Below are positions 28,780 to 34,329 of a DNA stretch of 34,329 nucleotides, one piece after another. Positions within the stretch are counted from its first letter, which is position 1. Each line of letters begins with the position of its first letter. Source of the DNA: a virus. A model generated the notes under the pieces. That model was not told where the DNA came from. It saw only the letters and a list, made by a program, of their open reading frames with translations, and made no database searches. Location: positions 1 through 34,329 of IMG/VR virus record IMGVR_UViG_3300033149_004062; one strand, 5' to 3'. The position numbers and the translations under genes are program-made.

Positions 28780-30657
28780 ATGATCGAACTCACGATCGGC
28801 ATGGCCACATACGACGATGTCGATGGCGTCTACTTCACGGTCCAGGCCCTTCGGATGTACCACCACGAGGCCCTGCGCCGCTGCGAGCTGGTTGTCGTAG
28901 ACAACAACCCTGATTCGCCGCACGGGCAGATGGTGCGAGGGCTGATCGAGAACTGGGTCGCTGGCCAGGACAGGGCACGCTATATCCCGCAACCTGAACC
29001 AGTCGGCACCTCGGCCTCTCGCGATCGCGTGTTCCAAGAGGCCGCCGGCGACGCCGTGATGTGCACCGACTCGCACGTGCTCTTCGCGCCCGGAAGTATC
29101 GATCGATTGCTGGAGTTCTACGACGACAACCCCGATTGCCTCGACCTGCTCTCCGGTCCCATGTACTGTGATAATCTCGCGAGCGTCCACACCCATTTTG
29201 ACGACGTATGGCGCGCCGAAATGTGGGGAATTTGGGGCCATGACGCGCGTGGGGACGATCCGGACGCCGAGCCCTTCGAGATTCCGGCGATGGGCCTCGG
29301 GCTGTTTACGTGCCGAAAGGACGCCTGGCTTGGGTTCCATCCCCACGCCCGCGGCTTCGGAGGCGAGGAATTCTACATCCACACGAAGTTCCGGCAAGCC
29401 GGCCGCAAATGCCTCTGCTTGCCGTTTCTGCGGTGGGCACATCGGTTCGGTCGGCCGAACGGCGTTCCCTATCCGTTGACTCAATGGAACAAGGTCCGAA
29501 ACTACGTGCTGGAGCATCAGGAGCTCGGCCTGCCGCTGGATCGGATTTACCGGCATTTTGTGACCCTCGATCCGGAGACGCTGCCGGATGGCACGCTCGC
29601 GGAACCCGCTGTGAATGCGATGAACCAGCATCACTGGGATTACCTCGTGGCCGATCCCGTCACCCGAACCGCACCGCCGCCGGCGCTGGCCCCGCCCAGC
29701 AATCCGAACCCCGCTGGCTGCGGAGGATGTGGAGGCAATCAGCGACCTGCCGTGTCGGCCAGGTCCGCCAATTCGCATCCCACCGACCTGGAGACGCTGT
29801 ATCGCCGGGCCGTCGAACAGCCCAGCGACATCAATGAGCACGTGCCCAAGCTCCGGGAGCTCGCAAGTCAGTGCGAGCACGTCACCGAGTTTGGCAAGCG
29901 GCGGGGCGTGTCGACCGTCGGCCTCTTGGCCGGCCAGCCGAAGCAGCTCGTTACCTATGACCTGGTGCCCGATCGGATTGACGCCGTGCTGACGAAGTGC
30001 CGTGGCGAGACCCAATTCACGTTTCGCCGCCAAGACGTGTTGGAGGCCGAGATCGACTCCACGGACATGCTGTTCATCGACACTAAGCACACGGCCGGAC
30101 AACTCGCCGCCGAGTTGGCCCGCCACGCGGAAAAGGTCCGTCGATGGATCGTGCTGCACGACACCACGATCTTCGGCTTCCGCGGCGAGGACGGCGGGCC
30201 GGGCCTCCTGGTCGCCCTGCGCCGGTATCTCCGCGAGCATCCCGAATGGTCGGTCATCTACCACGTCACCAACAATCACGGGCTCACGGTGATAAGCCGC
30301 GCCGCCGAAGACAAACCCAAACCGCCCGGTCCCGTCGAGCTGGCGGCGAACTTCGGCCGAGCCCTGGCTGAGCACGTCCGCAAAGGCGCCCGAGAAGCGA
30401 GCCGGGAGCTCTTGCAGGCCCGGCTCGAGGCCTGCACGCTTTGCGACCAGCGGACCGGCGAACGTTGTAGCGTTTGCGGCTGTCCGATCGTGGCCAAGGC
30501 CAGCTGGCGCGAGCAGGATTGCGACCTGGCCCGCTGGCCGGAGCCCGAGACAATCGGGGATCACGATACGGATCAGAAAAAGAGATCGTGGCTCAAACGG
30601 ATCGTGCCCAACTGGGCCGGCCGGATGCGAGACGCAAATGCACCAAAGCAGCCTTGA
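28780..30657 (+). CDS. Trimodular enzyme: GalNAc-transferase-like GT, methyltransferase/CmcI-like, zinc ribbon
   Basis: The 625-residue protein has three parts. First, a GT-A domain (1-270): LTIGMATYDDVDGVYFTV start, the metal-binding D-x-H in CTDSHVLFAPGS (about 97-100) and GGEEFYIHTKFRQAG (about 194-208), then LRWAHRFG. This is the DxH ... GGE ... H order of polypeptide GalNAc-transferases (GT27 class). Second, after a Pro/Gly/Cys linker (about 300-325), a CmcI- or SAM-methyltransferase-like domain (about 345-510) with RRGVSTVGLLAG, MLFIDTKHTAGQL and WIVLHDTTIFGFRGEDGG. Third, a C-terminal Cys4 ribbon (about 550-590; CTLCDQRTGERCSVCGC). It starts 22 bp after the fibre gene. It probably glycosylates and possibly methylates virion or host targets; the adjacent Thr-rich fibre is the likeliest acceptor by inference. 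Confidence 0.82.
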   Translation: MIELTIGMATYDDVDGVYFTVQALRMYHHEALRRCELVVVDNNPDSPHGQMVRGLIENWVAGQDRARYIPQPEPVGTSASRDRVFQEAAGDAVMCTDSHVLFAPGSIDRLLEFYDDNPDCLDLLSGPMYCDNLASVHTHFDDVWRAEMWGIWGHDARGDDPDAEPFEIPAMGLGLFTCRKDAWLGFHPHARGFGGEEFYIHTKFRQAGRKCLCLPFLRWAHRFGRPNGVPYPLTQWNKVRNYVLEHQELGLPLDRIYRHFVTLDPETLPDGTLAEPAVNAMNQHHWDYLVADPVTRTAPPPALAPPSNPNPAGCGGCGGNQRPAVSARSANSHPTDLETLYRRAVEQPSDINEHVPKLRELASQCEHVTEFGKRRGVSTVGLLAGQPKQLVTYDLVPDRIDAVLTKCRGETQFTFRRQDVLEAEIDSTDMLFIDTKHTAGQLAAELARHAEKVRRWIVLHDTTIFGFRGEDGGPGLLVALRRYLREHPEWSVIYHVTNNHGLTVISRAAEDKPKPPGPVELAANFGRALAEHVRKGAREASRELLQARLEACTLCDQRTGERCSVCGCPIVAKASWREQDCDLARWPEPETIGDHDTDQKKRSWLKRIVPNWAGRMRDANAPKQP

Positions 30658-30793
30658 TGAAATGCGGCGTATCCTCGACCGCTGTTTGCCGGACGGGATG
30701 CGATTCTTGTTGGAAACCGCCGGGTTGTGCGTGCTCTCGACCTGGCTGAACGAGAACGACTGCTGGGGCATCGGGAGAAAGCCGGCGTGGTGA
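30638..30793 (+). CDS. Short coupled ORF (51 residues)
   Basis: An ATG at 30638 opens a 51-residue frame beginning MHQSSLDEMRRILDRCLPDG and ending WGIGRKPAW, overlapping the previous gene by 20 bp and joined to the next by GTGA (GTG 30790, TGA 30791-30793). The mix of Leu, Asp and Arg in its first 35 residues looks like an amphipathic helical peptide. The two-sided overlap suggests it is translated and couples the two glycosyltransferase genes. No family is recognised. Confidence 0.55.
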   Translation: MHQSSLDEMRRILDRCLPDGMRFLLETAGLCVLSTWLNENDCWGIGRKPAW

Positions 30794-31521
30794 CCGTGGC
30801 TTGCCTGTGTCCGACCTATCGCCGGCCGGCGCGGCTGGTGGCCAACGCCATTGCGTGCTTCCAGGCGCAGACCTACTCGGAGGACTGCCGTCGGCTCATT
30901 GTCCTCGACGACGCCGGTGAGCTTTCGCCGCGTTCGGGCCCGGGCTGGGAAATCGTCAGCGTCCAAAATCGCTACCCGACGCTGCCGGCCAAGTATAACG
31001 CGCTGGCCAAACTGGCTGCCGGTGCAGACGCTTTCGTGGTCTGGGAAGATGACGACATCTATCTGCCCTGGCACGTCGAGGCCCACGCCGCGGCGCTGGC
31101 AAATGCCCCCTGGAGCCATCCATCGCGCGTCTGGAGCCTCTACCGCGGCCTTCACGAAGAACTCGCCGGCGGTCGTTTTCATGCTGCCTTGGCCTTTCGC
31201 CGCGAGGCCCTCGAGGAAGTCGGGGGCTGGCCCAACACATCGCGCGGTGACTTCGACCAGCAGCTCATGGCCGTCTTCTCCCGGCGCTTCGGCACGCCCG
31301 CCGATCCATGCGACGGCTATGCCCCGAGCTACCTATTCCGCTGGGGATCGACCGGCAGCTATCACGGCCAGGCTTTCATGGCCGGCCGCGGCGCCGATGG
31401 CGACTGGTACGGCAAAATGCCCGACCGGATCGAACCACGAGGGGGCGACATCGCTATCAGGCCCAAGCTGGACGAAGAGACCGAAGCGATTTTCAAGGTC
31501 GCCGCGTCTTTCGGCGCTTGA
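30790..31521 (+). CDS. Family 2 (GT-A) glycosyltransferase
   Basis: The 243-residue protein starts at GTG 30790 with VTVACLCPTYRRPARLV, the classic opening of GT2-type enzymes (CPTYRRP). It has LIVLDDAG, the catalytic metal motif VVWEDDDIYLPWH (about 95-107), FRREALEEVGGWP, and a downstream RWGSTGSYHG segment. It is probably cytoplasmic, as no membrane helix is seen. The GTG abuts the small ORF stop through a GTGA overlap; a start at GTG 30727 is possible but would overlap that small ORF. It is the last + strand phage gene, and its end overlaps the convergent SHD1 gene by 29 bp. Confidence 0.85.
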   Translation: MTVACLCPTYRRPARLVANAIACFQAQTYSEDCRRLIVLDDAGELSPRSGPGWEIVSVQNRYPTLPAKYNALAKLAAGADAFVVWEDDDIYLPWHVEAHAAALANAPWSHPSRVWSLYRGLHEELAGGRFHAALAFRREALEEVGGWPNTSRGDFDQQLMAVFSRRFGTPADPCDGYAPSYLFRWGSTGSYHGQAFMAGRGADGDWYGKMPDRIEPRGGDIAIRPKLDEETEAIFKVAASFGA

Positions 31522-32146
31522 ATTCCTGAGCGAGCCACGCTTGGTCGGCCTCGCTCAGCCGCTCTTTGGCGACAACTACGTTGGTCCCGTCTCGCTTGCG
31601 CAACCTGACCTGGCCCATTGTCAGACTGACCAACTCGGCCTCGACCTCGAATTTGCCGCTGGCGTCTCTCCAGATCCGGAACTCTGATACGCCAACGGCT
31701 GGAGCCTCTGCCGGTGCCGGCTCCGGGCTCATGCCTTCGCCGCCCGGTTCCGCGTCCTCAACTGGCCCGCTTTTTTCGACGAAAGCCTGCTGTTGTTCTA
31801 CCGCCGGCTCCATGCCTTTCTTGACGGCCAAGTCGGTCTCTATTGCGTCTGAGACTTCAGGCTCGGAGTCGACCGGAACATCAAGAGGGTCCGCCGACGG
31901 CTCACTTTCATCAAACCCGGTCGCGTCCGTGGCCTCTTCGCGCGGCTGCATTTGCTCGTGGGCGAGCCTCGCGCGCTCGGCGGCCTCCCTCGCCTGATGG
32001 GCTGCGGGAATCAGCATGGCACAACTGCCCACCCCTAACAGGCAACCGCCGACGATCACGGTGGGGATCAAAGCCAACGCCAGGCAAATCCCCAACACAA
32101 GGCCACAGCCGCCACCAAAACCCCTTTGGAAACTGGACTCAGCCAT
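31493..32146 (-). CDS. SHD1-domain membrane protein
   Basis: The 217-residue protein starts at the ATG whose first base is 32146, with GGAGGG about 9 bp upstream (an ATG 15 bp earlier is possible). It has one N-terminal transmembrane helix (about 10-45, CGLVLGICLALALIPTVIVGG), a short charged helix, an acidic Pro/Glu-rich linker, and a C-terminal SHD1 (Sla1 homology) domain (about 150-215: FRIWRDASGKFEVEAELVS and LRKRDGTNVVVAKERLSEAD). SHD1-domain proteins are abundant in planctomycetes. It is convergent with the preceding glycosyltransferase gene, overlapping by 29 bp, which argues that either this gene is phage-borne cargo or the phage end lies within this junction. Confidence 0.85.
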   Translation of the reverse strand: MAESSFQRGFGGGCGLVLGICLALALIPTVIVGGCLLGVGSCAMLIPAAHQAREAAERARLAHEQMQPREEATDATGFDESEPSADPLDVPVDSEPEVSDAIETDLAVKKGMEPAVEQQQAFVEKSGPVEDAEPGGEGMSPEPAPAEAPAVGVSEFRIWRDASGKFEVEAELVSLTMGQVRLRKRDGTNVVVAKERLSEADQAWLAQEFKRRKTRRP

Positions 32147-32438
32147 GGAAAGGCCCTCCATTCTGGGGCGGCCGCGACCGGCCGGAACGGAGGAGAACAG
32201 CCGGCCCGGCCGCCGGTTTTGGATCCAGACCCAGGATATCCCCGATCAAACAGCCGATCAAGCGAGCAGATTCAGATTCTGAGCCTCTGAGCGTCGAGCC
32301 TGATCGCCTCGATTGGCCGATTCCGACAATCCGATCACCCTGCCCTCGCGTGCGATTCTGCGGCAGCTAGGGCCGTTTTTACGGCCTATATGAACAATCC
32401 GATCACGCCTCCAGGAAACGGCCGATCGGACGCATCCT

Positions 32439-32521
32439 GCACCCCTACCCCGACGCAATTCCAGATTTTGAGACAAGATTCTCAGTCCGAAGACAGGGGT
32501 TCGACTCCCCTAGGGGGTGCT
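32439..32521 (+). other. tRNA-3'-end-like sequence (possible attachment site)
   Basis: The segment ends with a canonical T-arm: AGGGG (32495-32499), loop TTCGACT (32500-32506) and CCCCT (32507-32511). The end GGGGTGC (32514-32520) can pair with GCACCCC (32439-32445), enclosing about 82 nt, the size of a Leu/Ser-type tRNA. The T-arm and this acceptor helix are out of register by 2 nt, and no D-arm or anticodon arm is convincing, so it is not an intact tRNA. A tRNA 3' fragment left by phage integration is a natural explanation. No second copy is present in the window. Confidence 0.4.
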
Positions 32522-33086
32522 GATTGGTACGAGGTTGTGCAATCTGGTGCACCGCCGCAAAACCCCTCTTATGGAGTGAAAACGCTGACATCGGACAAAG
32601 ACTCCGATGCCAACCGGCCACACGCCGGTCCGGGAGTCTCCCCGCGTGGTGACGCGCGGGGCGGTCCAAAACGGGTAGCCGTCCCTTTGCGGCCCCGGCT
32701 CTGCAAAACCGAGCTAGGGCTCCCGGTCGGTTCCTGTTGGCTATTTGAGGCGCCTTTTCTGGCAAGCGTCGCTGCCTCGGTTTCTCCGACAAGTCCTCGG
32801 CAGTCTGCGCCATCACCGAAGAATCAATTCACGCCCAGCCGGGTGCCCGCCCTCCGGTTTTGGCTCGTCGATCCAGAACGGATGCGTGTCCACGTCGTTG
32901 TTGCCTTCGACGACCTCAATCGAGACATCGCTCGTCGCTTCGTTCCAGATAGGGTGATGCTACGTCGGAGCCCCGCCCGCCGTCAATAAACGCTCGTGGT
33001 TTATTCGCGTGGGGAGGCGAGTCTCGCTGCTATTGAGGGCTGAAGTATGCCCAGCATGGGGGGCCGAGGGGAGGACATGTTTTTCC

Positions 33087-33260
33087 CTTAGAGGGTGTTT
33101 GAGAAGGGCGTGTTGCCGCCATGATGCTCTGCCAAAACGGGTGCCATGGCCACGCTTGCGTGGCCATGAATGCAGTGCTTTTCCCCGTTTGGCGCATGCC
33201 CACGACAAGCGTGGGCATGGCACCCAATGAGCGTTTGAGCCTTCTTAAACACGCTCTTAG
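33087..33260. mobile_element. MITE-like element with imperfect terminal inverted repeats
   Basis: Ends 33087-33107 and the reverse complement of 33240-33260 share 18 of 21 bases (CTTAGAGGGTGTTTGAGAAGG versus CTAAGAGCGTGTTTAAGAAGG type ends). Inside are two strong palindromes: GCCATGGCCACGC/GCGTGGCCATG (about 33143-33169) and CATGCCCACG/CGTGGGCATGGC (about 33196-33221). No transposase is present. The 174-bp size, terminal repeats and palindromic interior are typical of non-autonomous IS-derived elements; I recall similar palindromes as frequent in planctomycete genomes. No clear target-site duplication was identified. Confidence 0.62.
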
Positions 33261-33497
33261 AATTGTGGCCTGGCCTGCGGACAAGACCGTTGTGGCGAGC
33301 GTAGGTCCATCCCCACACCGTTCCCGAAGGGCTGCGGTCGTTCCAGTGTCTGTTCTCTTCGTCACGGTTGCGGATAGAATGAACGAGGATGCAGAGCGTG
33401 GCGACACCGCCGAGACTGACGGCCTCAGACGTTCGTCGTCTTACGAGCCGAGCGGTCTCGTCAGAGTTCCTCATGATCAAGGCAGAGGAGGTCGGCC

Positions 33498-33947
33498 ATG
33501 AGTCAAGAGACCGTGGGCAGACCCATGGAAATCCTCCTGGTTGAAGACAACCTTGAAGATGCCGGTGCGACGATCCAAGCTCTCAAGCAGGGGAACGTGC
33601 AATGCCGGGTGAGCCTGGTTCGGGACGGCGAGGAAGCGACCGTGTTTTTACGCCGGGAGCACGTGTTCACCAAGGCACCGCGTCCCGACTTGATTCTGCT
33701 GGACATGCAGTTGCCCAAGAAAGACGGCCGAGAGGTGTTGACGGAAATCCGCGCAGACCATGAATTGAAGAACATTCCGGTCGTCGTCCTCACCGGCTCT
33801 TTGGTGCACAAAGCGGTGCTCGAGGGTCAAGGGCTCCACGTGGACGGCTACATGACGAAGCCAGTCAGCCTGGAGCAGTTCATTGACGTGGTCAAGTCGC
33901 TCCGTCGAGCCTGGCTGGCCGAGGTGATCCTGCCGGAGATGGATTGA
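33498..33947 (+). CDS. Single-domain response regulator (CheY/Rcp-like)
   Basis: The 149-residue protein is a receiver domain: MEILLVEDNLEDAG (acidic pocket about 17-18), phosphoacceptor Asp in LILLDMQLPKKDG (about 70), Thr in VVVLTGS (about 99) and Lys in YMTKPVS (about 122). No output domain follows, so it signals by protein contact, as Rcp1-type regulators of phytochrome-like kinases do. The ATG at 33498 has AGAGGAGG 6 bp upstream, and a second ATG lies at 33525. No partner kinase is in the window. It is probably a host gene. Confidence 0.92.
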   Translation: MSQETVGRPMEILLVEDNLEDAGATIQALKQGNVQCRVSLVRDGEEATVFLRREHVFTKAPRPDLILLDMQLPKKDGREVLTEIRADHELKNIPVVVLTGSLVHKAVLEGQGLHVDGYMTKPVSLEQFIDVVKSLRRAWLAEVILPEMD

Positions 33948-33955
33948 TGGCTTGA

Positions 33956-34066
33956 CCGGCCGCGTGGCCGCGCTGTCAAGAGGCCCGTCTGGCCGCAGCC
34001 TGCGGCCTCGCCCGAATCGGCGACGCCGGCTCCGTCGATCTGCTCTTGAAGGCCGCCATGAAGTAG
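33956..34066 (+). pseudogene. HEAT-repeat gene remnant
   Basis: One frame reads EARLAAACGLARIGDAGSVD followed by LLLKAAMK and a stop at 34064-34066. This fits one PBS-lyase-type HEAT repeat (ARLAACRALARIGD pattern). The upstream part has an in-frame stop at 33953-33955 and no start codon, so it appears to be the 3' remnant of a larger HEAT-repeat gene. The fragment is short and the call is tentative. Confidence 0.45.
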
Positions 34067-34213
34067 CAGGGACTCCCTCTCCAGGGAATCATTCGCTTCC
34101 CCACCGGCATTCATGGTTCACGGGCCTTCCCAGGCGTATTACGCTCAGCGTGTACAGTGTCGCAATACGTGTATTCACCGGCAATACTGCCCAGGCAACG
34201 CAAACCGTTTCAA

Positions 34214-34326
34214 TGGATCGAAGAACGTTGATCGCCTCGGCCGCTGCCGCCGCAGCGGCCGGTCGTTGCAGTATTGTCGAGAGAAAGGTCCCTGGGAGCA
34301 CGTTATGCAACGTCGCGATCTCATGA
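34214..34326 (+). CDS. Short Tat-like signal ORF, possibly truncated gene
   Basis: The frame starts MDRRTLIASAAAAAAAG, which has the RR-x-hydrophobic form of a twin-arginine signal peptide, and stops after 37 residues. The sequence after the signal has no domain character. It may be a frameshifted remnant of a Tat-exported protein gene. It overlaps the next start (34305). Confidence 0.3.
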
Positions 34327-34329
34327 AGA
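34305..34329 (+). CDS. Gene start cut by the right edge (Tat-type N terminus)
   Basis: An ATG at 34305 with GGGAG about 6 bp upstream opens a frame reading MQRRDLMK and runs off the edge. The RR-D-L-M-K form matches the start of twin-arginine signal peptides of planctomycete oxidoreductases and sulfatases. Too little is present to identify it. Confidence 0.4.

Larger units (their letters stand above)
32162..33497. other. 1.3-kb non-coding stretch at the right boundary
   Basis: No convincing gene is seen here; open frames lack protein character. It contains an inverted repeat with a T-run loop (GGCCGT/ACGGCC, near 32370-32386), a tRNA-3'-end-like sequence (32439-32521), a 7-bp GC hairpin (CCCCGCG/CGCGGGG, near 32640-32662) and a MITE-like element (33087-33260). 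The mixture suggests an integration or rearrangement zone between phage genes and the host response regulator gene. Confidence 0.6.

Noticed and set aside
28708-31182. 824-residue frame on the minus strand
   Set aside because: It is a shadow of the GC-rich plus-strand glycosyltransferase genes, which have clear motifs, starts and coupling.
32439-32521. Intact tRNA gene
   Set aside because: The T-arm is canonical but the acceptor pairing is out of register and no D-arm or anticodon arm can be drawn; kept only as a tRNA-like remnant.
33121-33501. Open frame upstream of the response regulator gene
   Set aside because: It begins inside the palindromic MITE-like element and shows no protein character.

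Overview
The window looks like a nearly complete tailed-phage (siphovirus-like) genome or prophage of a planctomycete, with its left edge inside a CRISPR array and its right edge in what look like host genes. A planctomycete host is inferred, not proven. Supporting signs are the high-GC coding style, an SHD1-domain membrane protein, a MITE-like palindromic repeat and a HEAT-repeat remnant at the right end, and phage hypotheticals of a type I associate with planctomycete prophages.

Layout. 1-312: a CRISPR array (five 36-bp repeats, four complete 30-bp spacers) entering from the left edge. About 170 bp past it lies an inverted, diverged copy of the repeat that can pair with the 5' half of the repeat, as a tracrRNA anti-repeat would. 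671-2110: small early or regulatory genes behind a strong operator-embedded promoter, including an XRE-type regulator. 2111-2526: a non-coding, highly structured region. 2527-5236: an HTH/zinc-ribbon protein, membrane proteins and a papain-like cysteine protease. 5325-8713: a putative small terminase, the large terminase, a zinc-ribbon protein and a ParB-like protein. 8667-11043: a sugar-modification cluster (glycosyltransferase, UDP-arabinopyranose-mutase-like protein, sulfotransferase-like protein). 11277-14468: a CobS-like AAA ATPase, a VWA-like partner, and a RarA-type ATPase split into two genes. 14853-20732: head genes (gpW-like, portal, protease-scaffold, major capsid, head completion). 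20754-28757: tail genes, including tail tube, G/GT chaperones with a textbook -1 frameshift signal, tape measure, a Cys-rich/Thr-rich mucin-like fibre protein and another fibre. 28780-31521: glycosyltransferases, one resembling polypeptide GalNAc-transferases. 31493-34329: SHD1 protein, a tRNA-3'-end-like sequence, a MITE-like element, a response regulator and gene remnants.

Two observations stand out. First, spacer 2 of the array matches the major capsid gene of this same element at 29 of 30 positions, and the single mismatch is a Ser-to-Asn codon change; the array therefore carries immunity against a very close relative of the resident phage. Second, a mucin-like tail protein with six Cys-rich modules joined by Thr-rich linkers lies close upstream of a GalNAc-transferase-like gene, and the phage carries further nucleotide-sugar and sulfotransferase-like genes. 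This suggests phage-encoded O-glycosylation of virion fibres.

No integrase, cas gene or DNA polymerase was recognised in the window, so integration and CRISPR activity cannot be settled from it.
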